Of a DNA stretch of 64,000 bases, positions 1 to 11,186 are shown piece after piece. Origin of the DNA: Limnoperna fortunei (lineage: Eukaryota > Mollusca > Bivalvia > Mytilida > Modiolidae); NCBI GenBank assembly GCA_944474755.1, contig OX104123.1, forward strand, positions 64,287,898 through 64,351,897, in the 5' to 3' direction. Under the pieces are notes generated by a model. It ran no database searches, was not told the origin of the DNA, and was given only the letters and a program-made list of their open reading frames with translations. Within the stretch, counting starts at the first letter, position 1. Every line of letters starts with the position of its first letter. A program made the position numbers and the translations under genes.

Positions 1-760
1 GCTACCATCTGAAATAACCTGGTCTCCTGGTGCAATATGTTTCATTGACGCAAGCTTCACTTCAAATATAACACCAGGTCAGGACCTCCGATATAAGCAT
101 TTTAATTGGTTGATAATATGACGCCATTTAATATCATATGTACATGTCAATCATTTTTTAAAGATAGGAATATACCTTTTCTTGATAAAATTTCAATATA
201 AATTACATTTAACTTTACGTTAAAATTATTAAATCTTAATGCAAACTCAGCTGAGAAATGTAAACATTGAACGTCATAAAGAGAATGACGTCATAATACG
301 TTCGGTCTACTTGAACTTATCTATGAAACAAAATGGTTAGTCTAGAGAATACCCGAACGTCAACTTTCAACGCTGTCACCGTTGAAATCCAATGCTCCTG
401 ACCTGACGTTATATCCGAAAGCCGCTTAGGCTAATGAGGATATCATCGTCAGGGTACCAGAATACCATCTGAAATGGATTTGTTCATATGGATCACGTGA
501 CTTTTTTTACACACACGCATGTAACCGTATAGCTCGCATCTGCGATGCTCGCTATAACATTGAGTTACATTAGATATATTTGATGACATTTATTTGCAAC
601 CACTAGGTCGATGTCTCTTCTGGTGGACTGTTAGTCCTCGAGGATATCACCAGCACGAGAGTAATACGTATTTCGGTGCAGATCATTGATTCTTTTTAAT
701 TTCGAAAGTAATTTTAATTCCAAAGTTTTCCTATTCGCAATGAGTAGATGACATTAGCCT
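1..760. repeat. Imperfect terminal-inverted-repeat (MITE-like) element in intergenic DNA
   Basis: A segment around 68-93 (ataacaccaggtcagga) is matched in inverted orientation around 392-410 (tcctgacctgacgttat), giving a MITE-like unit of about 345 bp. The phrase accatctgaaat occurs at 4-15 and again near 464-475 in direct orientation, just outside the inverted pair, so a longer or tandem unit is possible. The interior has a TGACGTCA palindrome near 286. No coding region is seen. Confidence 0.45.
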
Positions 761-763
761 GAT

Positions 764-2100
764 TTGGCATGCCGTTTAGAAATTTTGATGATAAAACCTC
801 TACAGCATCTTAATTATCCAGATTTTAAAAATGTTATGGGTTTGAGCACCATTGATGAATCTTCATATGACAAAGCACGCGTCTGGAGTATTATATTTTA
901 TATCCTTTATATTTTTTATGACACTTTATTTTTGAAAATAACCGCTTTCGTTGATCGCAAAAAAAATTTCACACAAGAAATGAAAACTGAATGCATATTG
1001 AGAACATTGACACTGCTTACATAAACAAAATCTGCTGCTTATCGAGAGACGCGAACAGACTTTAATATAAACATAATAAAATATTATTAAATAATAAATA
1101 AACAATATTTTATAACGTTGTTTTAAATCACCTGTAAATATGTGATAAATAGATTATTACATCTCGAATTCCATATCTGCCTTGATATCTTCCCTCGACC
1201 TATATCTGCCCTCGGCTGACGCCTCGGGGCAGATATTGGAGTCTCGGGAAGATATCAAGGCAGATATGGAATTCGACATGTAATAATCTATACGACGTAT
1301 TTATTGAGTACAGACCAGAAGAAAGCCGTACAACTTGGTTTTTTTTATTTGTGTATTTGAAGAGAAGGGTAATTTTGAAAAACTGTTTTTACAAATAGAA
1401 AATAGAAAAGGTATTAGTCAAGTATAGAAGAAAATAACCAAAAAGAGAAAAAAATGTATGTAATGATAAAAGAACAGATAAGTGGATAGGTGAATAAATG
1501 AACATAAGGACACATAAGAAGAAAAAATGAATAAAATAAAATAAAGTAAATAACATCAATAATATAAATAACATAGGAGCACAGATGTGAACAGATGTCA
1601 TCAATTCTTGATAACTGCAAATGAAGCAAGGTATACATACATGTACATGCACTAGTATTTAGGATCTTTAACTCTTATATAAATTGCACGTGTTTACAAA
1701 AATAATAAGGTGGGCAATATACTTGTAGGTAAAATTTATTTCATTGAAATCTATGTGTACTATTAATATATTCAAGGACATGTTATTTCAGCATTTTCCT
1801 CTGGAGACAGTTCCAATGAACCATGTAGTAAAACATTTACATTAAATATTGCTTTCCATGCCAGTGCTTTCTAATGTAGCTGATTTTTATGCTTTTGGAT
1901 TTATTATTATACATGTCATCCCTTTAGTGTACTGCATAAATTATGTATTGCTTTGTTTTTACTGTGTATATTCGGTAACAATGCTCATTAGAGCTCAAGT
2001 AAATTTGTGTTATTACCTTGCCGAATCAAAATAAAATGTTTTATGTCTATGTTTGTTGAAAAAATAATAACTTAAGATGAATCCGGGTTTGTACTATTAC
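764..2100. other. Non-coding stretch with one large palindrome
   Basis: Short open frames here have no recognisable domain, biased amino-acid composition and no splice support, so no gene is called. The only structured object is the palindrome at 1151-1290, listed separately. Confidence 0.5.
1151..1290. repeat. 140-bp palindrome (hairpin MITE) with G/C-rich centre
   Basis: The two halves are near-perfect reverse complements: tagattattac, ccatatctgccttgatatct and ccctcg on the left are mirrored by cgggaagatatcaagg, cagatatgg and taataatcta on the right. The centre at 1208-1230 is G/C-rich (CCCTCGGCTGACGCCTCGGGG less its ends) in otherwise AT-rich DNA. No internal coding capacity. It has the same architecture as palindromes at 11844, 54040 and 55964, although the arm sequences differ. 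Confidence 0.8.
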
Positions 2101-2104
2101 CGTT

Positions 2105-2200
2105 CACAATTTCCAATACAATCGGAACATCTCTCGGCCATTTCCGTCAAGGGTCGGGAAAGTGACCATAGGCGAAATAAATGAGATGATCCGCTTGTAA
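2105..2200. repeat. Short deletion derivative of the element at 51425-51930
   Basis: Begins with caatcggaacatctctcggc, as at 51430, then tcaagggtcgggaaagtgacc, then ccataggcg...gatccg, which corresponds to the right end of the longer copy near 51880-51925. The two ends are inverted relatives. The interior of about 400 bp in the long copy is missing here. Confidence 0.6.
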
Positions 2201-2734
2201 CTTAAGTTCCAATAATGACCTCTTCATTCTTGCATTTTCTTTATTTAAAAATGCGTTATGAAGGTCCTGCATAGCCTTAAATGCGACATTCATTCAATAA
2301 AAGATTTCACTCGTAGTTTTGAAATCGACTTCTATCATTAAAAAGTTAAGATAGGTTCTTAATATTTGACGTTTTTCAATTCCAAAAAGAGCATTTATTT
2401 AGCTTCAGATATTCGTTAATAAGTATTTTTCGTGGTGGTCTAGATTCTTGATACTGATGTTGTATATATACTTGCTGACTTTATTTGCAAATAGGAAGGT
2501 GATTATAATGTTATTGTTGGATTTTTCTCTTTCGGTGATAAGAAATTCGTATCATATTTTTGCAGCTACGTATTATCGTTCCATGGGATATAAACCTTTA
2601 TCACACTCATATTTCTATTTTGTTACCACTCTTAAACTTTATGATGTTTTTTTAGTGTTGTTTAATGTGTCAGATGAAAGTCAGTAGCACGGCCGAAAGC
2701 TCCAAGCTGTTTCAAATGTTTTATTATCAAGAGT

Positions 2735-3025
2735 CCCGGACCCATAAAATTTACAGTTTAAAGGTCCGTCTCTCTAATAAATTTAAAAGGCCCAGACCCA
2801 TATTATTTAAATTTTACGGGTTTGGCCTTTTTTCAATTAATATCCGCAGACCCATACATTGTACAGTTTACAGGTCAAACTTTCAGAGTTACGTTTAAGC
2901 CACTGACCCATTCCTTCTTAAACTTTTTGCATAGCCCCGACGCTCTAAAATTTACAGTTTATATGTCCGTTTTTCATATTAGTTTTATAGCCAGGACCCA
3001 TACAATGCACAGTGTACGGGTCATC
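2735..3025. repeat. Degenerate tandem repeat of about 70 bp units
   Basis: Phrases of the type 'gacccat...aaatttacagttta...ggtccg' recur about four times (near 2740, 2800, 2850, 2950 and 2995) with heavy divergence. The open frames read through it reflect the repeat and are not treated as genes. Confidence 0.45.
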
Positions 3026-3520
3026 CATTTGTATTAATTTGTAAGTCATTTAAAAAGCTTGGGAACACATGTAAACATATATAACTTCTGTTTAAACACT
3101 TTGTATTTTGTGTATGATTGAAATGTTAATTTACTAAAAGACTTTTTTTTAAATTTAATTTAAACGTCAGTCGCGTATTCGCACATTTATTTAATATTTA
3201 AACTAGTTTCATTAATAACCCTCGCCAAAAAACATACATTTAAATAAGCATGATAAGGGCAGTATTCATTGTTCCTATTTACATATGTAAACCCGATGTC
3301 GCACATAGCCTGCAGTGGTTGTCGGTTAAAATTGTAATAGTTATCATCGCCTATAAGATATATTTCTAGTATTTCGGATTATTGACAGTTATTGTGTAGA
3401 ACGTACGTTATTCATATTTGATTGTTATTTTGTATCTTTATATGTTAAATTACAAAATTAAAAATGGATACAAAAATTTGGCGGACCCATTCTTATAGGG
3501 TAGGACCATAAATTAAAGGT

Positions 3521-3610
3521 TCGGGTCGTTTCGCCCCGATGACATGTTCTCCTCGGGTCGTTTCCCGCCGGTTCTTTTCGCCCTGGAAAGCGAGTCGATT
3601 CGCCCGATAT
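3521..3610. repeat. Left cluster of TCGTTTCGCCCCGAT iterons of a foldback system
   Basis: Several near-copies of gtcgtttcgccccgat lie here. The reverse-complement motif atcggggcgaaa recurs at 4757-4812 and 8587-8650. The arrangement suggests a foldback transposon whose ends are built of short iterons. Which right cluster pairs with this one is unresolved; the 8600 cluster shares the longer match. Confidence 0.5.
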
Positions 3611-3644
3611 AGAAGAAAAAAATGTTTCCATGAATTCTAAATGA

Positions 3645-3712
3645 TTAATTAACTAGTCCGAGAATCCTCTGTCTTCCACCGCTTGGACGCAGAGGATTTT
3701 CGGACTATTATT
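3645..3712. repeat. Short palindrome (hairpin) inside the iteron-bounded region
   Basis: agtccgagaatcctctg is mirrored by agaggattttcggact around a centre containing ccaccgcttgg. Stem of about 17 bp with a small asymmetry. No coding content. Confidence 0.6.
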
Positions 3713-3900
3713 TACATGCAATTGCAATGGCTTCAGTTTTAAAAGTTGATTTGAACACATTTCTGCAGTCAATTAATTGCAAGTTCTGCTTTTCTAAAAA
3801 GCTAATCGTCTCTTAGCTGCATTTCCTATTTATGGGTATTACTAAAGTATATGCTGTTTGTAATTTATATGTAGGATAAGTAAGCAATGTACCTTTTAAG

Positions 3901-4120
3901 CAGAGGCGTAGCAGCCAGTACGGCAGGTATACGGCGAACCGTACCAATAACTTTTGCAGGTGCGGCATGTCGTACCAATAATTTTCAGAAATAAACAAAA
4001 AAATTGTCATATTTTTTTTTTCTATTTTTATTGGTGTCTTTTGAACTCTCCTCTCATCTCAAATACATAGGCGTTGCAGGTACGACTTCCGCCATACCAA
4101 TTTAAGATGCTACGCCTCTG
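3901..4120. mobile_element. 220-bp hAT-like MITE
   Basis: Starts CAGAGGCGTAGC and ends GCTACGCCTCTG, perfect 12-bp terminal inverted repeats. The CAG...CTG ends are typical of hAT-superfamily non-autonomous elements. TTAAG flanks it on both sides (3896-3900 and 4121-4125), possibly the remains of an 8-bp hAT target duplication. No transposase inside. Confidence 0.7.
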
Positions 4121-4756
4121 TTAAGGACATTGTTTACGCTAAATTATTAACCAATGGTGCTTGAGTTAAATAACTGTCGTCAGTTCACACGTGATTTTTA
4201 GAAAAATAATATAACAAAAATTGACTCCCTGAACAAATGTTCAAAATGAGCTGTAAAAATACGTGTTGTTCTGTTTTCATCAATATCAGAGCGAACATAA
4301 AGATACAGAAAATATCAGTTTTTTCCCAAACAGCTTTAAACGTAGGGAGTTTTGGTTTAATGTTTAACTTAGAATTGTTCACTGACCAATGCACTACCGG
4401 TAAATGAAATAGACGTCAATATGTAACGTAATCACTACTACACAAAACCGGATTCAACCCAAGAATATTGAAATTTTAGTACACATACCAGTGCTATCCT
4501 GACGTAAACCAATGACAAAGATATTTATAAATTTGGTGAACCACCCAATAAAGTAACAGATAGTCATTTAATCTGTATACTGTTCATCATTTGACTAGTA
4601 TGTATATTATATGCCTTCTCCCAATGTCATTACAGTCACCGCTTGTCAATAGATTTGCAATTAAATGGCTTCAATTAAATAATTTTTAGTATCTGGATAA
4701 TTATAATACACAACAATCAAAAATAAAACTGTATTATTATATAACATATACTTTAC

Positions 4757-4812
4757 CGGGGCGAATAGAAATCGGGGCAAATCAACCAGTGGGAACAAGT
4801 ATCGGGGCGAAA
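4757..4812. repeat. Internal cluster of ATCGGGGCGAAA iterons
   Basis: Three near-copies (ggggcgaatagaaatcggggc, then atcggggcgaaat) in the orientation opposite to the cluster at 3521-3610. It may be the right end of a 1.3-kb foldback element holding the MITE at 3901 and the palindrome at 3645, or an internal end of a larger one. Confidence 0.45.
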
Positions 4813-5199
4813 TTACTTAGGTGCGAACGTAGAACGAATAATCATATCCTCGCTTTTTTGGCGAATCCGACAAATAACAAAACTAACTTCGGATTCTAAC
4901 AGCAGTACAATTCGGCCTGGAAGTAACCCCAGTAAGAAAAATTGTCTATAAAGCAAACGGGGGGAGGTGTAACGGTATATTATAGGGTAATACGGATGTG
5001 CGGCCCGAAATGGTCACTTTTTTACCTCTCCAAACTATACGAAAAGGTAGGTTTTTTCATTAAAAATATAACATTGGGTAGTTGTAAATTATATAAATAT
5101 ATCCATGCCTAAATTCTCATCTTAAACCCGTAAATCGCGGTGATTTAGTTTACCCGTAAACATATTTTATTCAAGAAAATTGAAATGGATTGGATAGCA

Positions 5200-7642
5200 G
5201 GCATAGCCTATATAAATCCTCTCCATACAAGGCAACATACAGATGTTCAACATGCAAACATATGATTTCACAGATCTAATACATGACTGTACAGATTCTG
5301 TTTCATTGTCTGGCAGGACAATTACAAGCCTTCTTTATGCGGATGACCTAATTCTATTATCAGATTCAGAACAAGGTTTGCAAAATAAACTAGACATCTT
5401 GAATAAATATTGTAATAAATGGTGTCTTAAAGTTAATACGAATAAAACAAAGATTATAATTTTTAACAAGTCCGGAAAGCTGATAACCAAAGATTTTTAC
5501 ATGAATGATCACAAAATAGAATGTACCCAGTCATATAAGTATTTAGGAATAACATTTATACAGCCTCTGGAAAATTTGGAGAAGCTAGAAAAATCTTATA
5601 TAATAAAGCTCTAAAAGCATCTTTTAAACTTTACAGAGACATCAATTATCTGAGTCCATCTTTGAAAACTATCTTGCATTTATTCGATCATACTGTTGGT
5701 CCTGTATTATTGTATGGCTGTGAAAACTGGGGCTCTTTGACTCTATCAAAAAGTCAATTAGATAAAAATTTGTATGAAATATTTAAAGACTGGGAGTTTG
5801 AGAAATATAAAATTTTGTAAATATATATTGGGAACTAATAAGAAAAGTACCAATATTGCAGTAATGTCTGAACTAGGTAGATATCCGTACTTTATAAAAG
5901 CAGTAACACAATTACTTTGCTACTGGCATACAATTGTACAAAATAAAAGTAGCGATTTATCGAAAGTAGCTTATGATGAATACGAACAGTTACATGCAAA
6001 GAAAATAAATAGCTGGTATTCTACAATAGTTTTTATCAGTAATAAACTAAATATTAATTTAGATACATTCAAAAATTTTGGTAAAAACAAATTTAAAGTA
6101 GAGATTAAACGTATTTTGACAAAATATTTTTTTTCAATTTGGAAAAACATGAGCGAAACATGGGAAAACTCGGGAAAGCTAACAACCTATTTTCTTTTGA
6201 AAGATTGCTTTAGACCAGAAGCTTATCTTGACATGAAAGTTTTTAGAGATAGACAAATTCTAACAAGATTTAGGACAAGCGCTCACAGGTTAAGAATAGA
6301 GACCGGCCGATATGAACGTGTCCGGCTAACAACAGGAAAATATAAAATGCTCGAAAGGGATGGCAGAATATGTCAATATTGCAATCTAAATCAGGTTGAA
6401 GATGAGTGTCACTTCTTAAATAGTTGTCCACGATATAACATAGAGAGAGAAGTTTTTTTTAAGAACATATCTACGGAAGCCTTGGAGGGCCATTTTGACT
6501 TTTAACTTTTAACTTACTAATTCTGACTTTTTTGTTTCGAGTTTTGACTATTGACTTGTTATACAAGCCGACTGGGGACATTTTCACTTTTATCTTATGA
6601 CTTTCAACCTTTTGACTATCGACTTTTGTCTTTTGACTTTTGACTTCTTACTTTTTACGTAAACCTTGAAGGGACATTTTTGTCTTTCAACTTCTTACAC
6701 TTGACTTTTTACTTTTCAATTTATGACATTTTAGGCTGGAAAAATTGAAGATTGTACAGCTGCACAAACCCCAAAATTTTCCATTATATCAATTGTAAAT
6801 CTATGTCTCGCTGTCCGATGCGATTTATTGACTTTTGTAAAAAAACAACTGTCCAGAAATCCAATTTGTTGACTTTTAACACCGAGCACGTTACACAAAA
6901 TAAAAAGTCAGAATGAAGTGTGTTACAGAAATAATGCGATTATTGAAATTTCATATTACGATTGGTTTATAGACGTATACAATAGCATAAAGAAGTAAAT
7001 TTTTCTGTATAAAATTGATTAACTCCTACAAAAGTACAAAGGAGGTTGTGGAATTTGCTCTTTCCTGAAGATATTTTTGTCAGTGAGCTCACATTTTTAT
7101 AATTAAAAGGTTTTAGTAAATCTAACTAAGGCGAGATTGCCTTTGAACATAGTTTCCCGCCTTGAAAGTCATAAGTTGAAAAGTAAAAAGTCAATTGTAA
7201 GAAGTTGAAAGACATTTGAAAGACAAAAATGTCCCTTCACGGCTTACGTAAAAAGTCTGAAGTCAAAAGTCAAAAGGCAAAAGTCAATAGTCAAAAGGTT
7301 GAAAGTCAAAAGTTAAAAGTGAAAATGTCCCCAGTCGGCTTGTATGATAAGTCAACAGTCAAAACTCAAAACAAAAAAGTCAGAATTAGTAAGTAAAAAG
7401 TTAAAAGTCAAAATGGCCCTCCAAGGCTTCCGTACATATCAATATTATATAAAAACTTCTCAAAACTTAATGAGAAAAATAAACTCATTTGGTTACTAAA
7501 CAACGAAGACTTCTATGTTCTCAATAAACTAAGCATATTTTTACAAACATGCTTCGAGATTAGAAAGAATCATAATACTAAGGATAAATACTTGCACTTG
7601 CTGACCAGCTGGTCATTAATTTTACTTGCCAGCAATGCATAG
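5200..7642 (+). pseudogene. Decayed non-LTR (LINE) reverse transcriptase, C-terminal part, interrupted by a foldback element
   Basis: This is the C-terminal half of a LINE-type ORF2, which would copy element RNA into DNA at a nicked target. The frame at 5243-5614 carries the reverse-transcriptase active-site motif YADD at residues 32-35 of that frame, followed by a thumb-like LKVNTNKTKIIIFNKSGK segment. Coding similarity continues through a frameshift near 5600 (with LLYGCENWG at about 5710) and another near 5790. It then runs in the 5774-6505 frame to a Cys/His cluster (CQYC...CHFLNSC), typical of the C-terminal zinc-binding region of LINE ORF2. At 6471 the ORF is cut by a 963-bp insertion. 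The same frame resumes at 7435 and ends at TAG 7640-7642. The endonuclease and upstream RT motifs are absent, so the copy is 5'-truncated and dead. Clade was not assigned. Confidence 0.8.
6472..7434. mobile_element. 963-bp foldback element inserted in the LINE, with 6-bp target duplication
   Basis: The element begins TACGGAAGCCTTGGAGGGCC and ends with the reverse complement. Arms of roughly 260-280 bp (6472-6735 and 7155-7434) are inverted copies of each other and are built from loose repeats of 'gactttt' and 'aactttt'. It is flanked by CATATC on both sides (6466-6471 and 7435-7440), a clear target-site duplication. Removing the element and one CATATC restores one continuous LINE reading frame, so the boundaries are well supported. 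The interior (6736-7154) has no meaningful ORF, so the element is non-autonomous. Confidence 0.85.
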
Positions 7643-7680
7643 TCCGGCCGAATCCAGACATCGTTCTAGACTAGAATTCG

Positions 7681-8557
7681 AGACAACTCGGCCCGGAGAC
7701 AACTCGGATCGGACTACTCGGACCGGGAAATAAGACAACTCGGACCGGAGCACGAGACAACTCGGACCGTATACTAAATAATGTGTGGGACTGAATAGTA
7801 AATACCGGCAAGATGAAAAGTATAAAAGAAATTAAATGAAATTAAATTAATTAAATATTTAATTAAATAAAGTGTGATAGTAATATAATATTTATGAATT
7901 TGATTAAAAATTAATTGGCTATGGCAAGCTAATCATCAGTGTTTAATCATCATTAGTAAAATAATAAACATAATAATTAACAAAACTGCCGACAAAGGGA
8001 TTTACTCGGCTTTTGGTTAGCTTTGAGCAATCTGTCACTTTATGAGTAGCTTTTACAAGCTCTTCGCAGTTGGCATAAATACTCGCCGAACACATTTTTG
8101 TTTCACTTATCAAAATGTCAGAATACTGTTTTTGTAACTCCTTTGTAATAACATTATCAAACTATTGTTAATAGTGCTAATTATGACTGGATTAATTGAT
8201 AAACTGATTTTGTTATTTTTAGTAGACCATTGTTTATATTACCTACCAACATTGTAATAACATCGTAAAAATATGATTGTTGTTATTAGTGCTTGTAATA
8301 ACTTGTTTTGATTGACTGCTAATAAATTTATTAACTTACTAGGCGTTGATATTTTGACCCCTAATACTTTGTATATTGATAGCGTAATTCTAAAGCAAGA
8401 GTGACCAACACAAATAACTATGTAATGATTAACTATTCACAATTACATGCTCAGATACGGTCCGAGTTGTCTCAGAAGTACGGTCCGAGTTGTCTTGTTT
8501 ACGGTCCGAGTTGTCTGAAATGTGGACGGTCCGAGTTGTCTCCGGGCCGAGTTGTCT
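7681..8557. mobile_element. Foldback element with GACAACTCGGACCG iterons at both ends
   Basis: At 7681-7770 about four to five copies of (GA)GACAACTCGGACCG occur. At 8458-8557 about five copies of the reverse complement CGGTCCGAGTTGTCT occur. The outermost units match as a 27-bp inverted repeat at the two ends. The interior (7771-8457) is AT-rich with no ORF. It starts 39 bp after the LINE stop codon. No target duplication could be fixed. Confidence 0.7.
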
Positions 8558-8586
8558 TGTACCCCTAGACTACTCCCAGTTTGAAT

Positions 8587-8650
8587 TTCGGGGCAAAACG
8601 ACTCACTTAAATTTATTATCGGGGCGAAACGATCCGGGGCGACCAGGGAC
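8587..8650. repeat. Right cluster of TCGGGGCGAAACGA iterons
   Basis: Contains tcggggcaaaacgac, atcggggcgaaacgatc and ccggggcgacc. The reverse complement of the core shares ATCGTTTCGCCCCGAT-like sequence with 3521-3540, so these may be the two outer ends of a 5.1-kb nest. Confidence 0.5.
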
Positions 8651-9075
8651 CAGTATTGTAATTGCGCATTTAACAGCAAGAGACATGAAAACGAATTTGA
8701 AGAAGAAAAAGAATGTCCATTGTACGACTGTTAGGACTATATATGTAACAGGAGGTTACAGAATAGTTTTTGAGGGAAAATTGTTTGGTCTCATTTTAAT
8801 TCTTAGTAAGAAAGTCACCTTTGCGATTGAAAAATAGGATTTATAACTGGGAAATGCCACATATAAATTCTCCCAATAATCTGACAAACCCAAAACTAAA
8901 ATCAGAAAGTCTGAGTATTACGGCAGCAAAATGCGACCCATCCACAAAAGATAAAATTACTAAAATTGACAAACTGAAAACATTAAATTTTCCCTCAGCA
9001 GCCTAAAAGGAACAGGGAGACAACTGCATAGACTTGCTCTTCTGTTTTTGATAGAAATTAGGTCGCACCTGCCAT

Positions 9076-9390
9076 TTAAAGTTTAGTAGGTTGACGCAGC
9101 ACAAATAACAAGTTTGTAAACTTTAATTTGCACAGAGAAAGGTCAGAAAATGTACGTGTTTGCATATTTTTAAATATTAATTTTTCACGCAGTTCACGAA
9201 TTGGCCACAATACGGTTCGGCCAGGTTTTCCTTTACAGTGAAAGTCAATACATTTTACATGAAACATGTTTGCAAGTTCTCCTACTGTTAATGTTATGTC
9301 AACTTTAAACAACTCGGATTTTTGGTCTATTGTCGTGGAGCAAAAAATGTCAACTTCATACTGCTTTTCATCAAACCCGTCGGGCCAGGA
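9076..9390 (-). CDS. Orphan open frame, possibly an exon or gene remnant; function unknown
   Basis: On the minus strand a frame is open from about 9390 to a stop at 9076-9078, about 104 residues. It has no homopolymer bias and has a protein-like composition: it contains SWPDGFDEKQYE near the start, then a hydrophobic/acidic pattern (LTVGELANMF), FHCKGKPGRTVLWP and two Cys/His pairs. No convincing initiator ATG or splice pair was found. I do not recognise the family. It could be an exon of a gene on this strand, a piece of an unidentified transposon protein, or chance. Confidence 0.25.
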   Translation of the reverse strand, partial: SWPDGFDEKQYEVDIFCSTTIDQKSELFKVDITLTVGELANMFHVKCIDFHCKGKPGRTVLWPIRELREKLIFKNMQTRTFSDLSLCKLKFTNLLFVLRQPTKL

Positions 9391-9399
9391 TTAAAATAT

Positions 9400-10110
9400 T
9401 GTTAGTTTGATGTTGCCAACTCAGGGCTGAAATAGGTGGGTAGGTAGGGAGGGAATTTATTTTTTTTTTTTTGAAAAAGAAGATAGTTTTTCTCTAAATG
9501 TAATATCATGGACATAGAGTTACATACTTTCTTTTCATTCCCGTTACGATGGACGCCATCCTCCTCGTGGGATTTAAATATTCAATGTCCTTTGTAACAT
9601 CGTTGTTGAAAAGGTTAATATTCGTTCGTTTCAAACGTTTTGCCTATAATGTAATGATTTGTCAATGTCACTTGAAACATCGAAATGAGAGCAAGCAAAA
9701 CGGTATGGTTTCAAACGTTTTGCCGATACTGAATCGGGAACGACGAATCACCAAAAAAAAAAAAAAACAAAAAACGAGAAACACCACAACGGCCATGCAA
9801 AATGCCGAAAATGACAATAAAAAAAATCTTTTTCCAGCGCATGAAAAAAAATTATTCTAGTCGGATGTAAAAGGGAGAGTCGGCCGGAAACGGCAAACAA
9901 ATGAAATTTTATTTTTGGCCTCGGCGGAAGAGGTGTCATGATGTTCTTGGCTACATACACCGATCATACACCCACTTGTGAATGTAATAACTTATCATCC
10001 TTTGTGTGATCACAACTAACCTTGGTTTTTATGAAAATTTATAGATACTCCTGTGCATATCTAATATTAATTATTAAGAATTTTGTTCTTTCAGATGCCT
10101 TTTCGAAAGA
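9400..10110. other. Intergenic stretch, nothing recognised
   Basis: AT-rich DNA with poly-T and poly-A runs (near 9458, 9753 and 9818). Open frames here are short and A- or K-rich. No repeat pair or splice-supported exon was seen. Confidence 0.4.
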
Positions 10111-10117
10111 AGTCACA

Positions 10118-10355
10118 TCACCTAACACAGACAGACAATTTTTTTTAATTAGTTTATTACTGTTATAACATCCTGTAATTCCTACTGTGTTTACCTGACA
10201 GGTTTATAATTATACAGATTGCCTTGGTTGCCCCACATGGTGTGGGGCAGACAGAAAATTTTTTAAAATTAGTTTATTAGTTAATTACTGTTTGCAATAT
10301 CATTCTGTAATTTCTACTGTGTTTACCTGACAGGTTTATAATTATACAGAGTGGC
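10118..10355. repeat. Direct repeat, two units of about 105-125 bp
   Basis: The first unit (cagacagacaatttttttt... ctactgtgtttacctgacag ...ttataattatacaga) ends near 10222. The second (cagacagaaaattttttaaa... same phrase) spans 10248-10352. A tandem-like duplication with modest divergence. Confidence 0.7.
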
Positions 10356-10624
10356 TTGTGTTTTTGTTTATTTTCTTTTTCCTTATCATTATCAAAGAAT
10401 TGTATTCTTTTTACCTTACATATAAGTAATTACAGATATATGTATGAAAACATTCAAAGCTGAAGAGAAATTCAATAAAATGTTAATTGGGAAAGTTGTT
10501 TTAGTTTAATTACACGATTAAGGTGAATGAAAATTAATAAAATTTATAATTATAATAATCCGATCTGAAATGAAATTTTTTTATTGTATATAAATATAGA
10601 TAAACGCATGGAAAAGCACTAGAA

Positions 10625-10860
10625 AATTGTAAATAATGTATTTAAAAAAACAGAAATCATATCATACCGTACCGAACACGATTACATTTTAACAAAGTTC
10701 GAAACTAAAGCTAGCTGTATGTGATTCAATTCTAGATACAAAATTTCCGACCGAAGCGATAGCTCTGCGTTCGTGTCCAAGAAATTTTGCCGAAAACGCC
10801 AGTGACATGTCCCGTTAGTATAGACTGTCCCTGCATATACACAACAAATAAAGAGATGCA
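10625..10860 (-). mobile_element. MITE, long copy of the family also at 52213-52351
   Basis: Reverse-complement homology to 52213-52351: the phrases catgtcccgttagtatagac, ccgtaccgaacacgattac and catttaaaaaaac correspond. This copy holds about 90 extra bases (about 10702-10790) between the shared blocks. The outer phrase tagactgtccctg is shared. No coding content. Confidence 0.65.
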
Positions 10861-11186
10861 TCAGCATGCACATTACATACATGTACATATTAACAGACCA
10901 CATTATACTATAATAAAACAGCACTACGATATACAGCACATATATAGGAAAAAGTTCAAAGAATAAGCAGGCAGTTATTATATGTATCACAGAAGGGAGC
11001 AGTTTAATTCATAGGTTATAAGTTATTTAATATAGTTGTAAAAGTAAAACATTACTTAGATATTATGTGTCTGTAACTAGTTGGTGAACAGGGTTTTGTA
11101 ACTAGATTTTGTTCATGCAGATTTTAAAAAACTGTTATCCCAATAATGGAGCTTTGATATCTGAGAGAGACTTACAGAGCAATGCA

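Noticed and set aside
1389..1652. Minus-strand hydrophobic frames
   Set aside because: Derived from AT-rich sequence with poly-A runs; composition F/I/L/Y-heavy, no domain.
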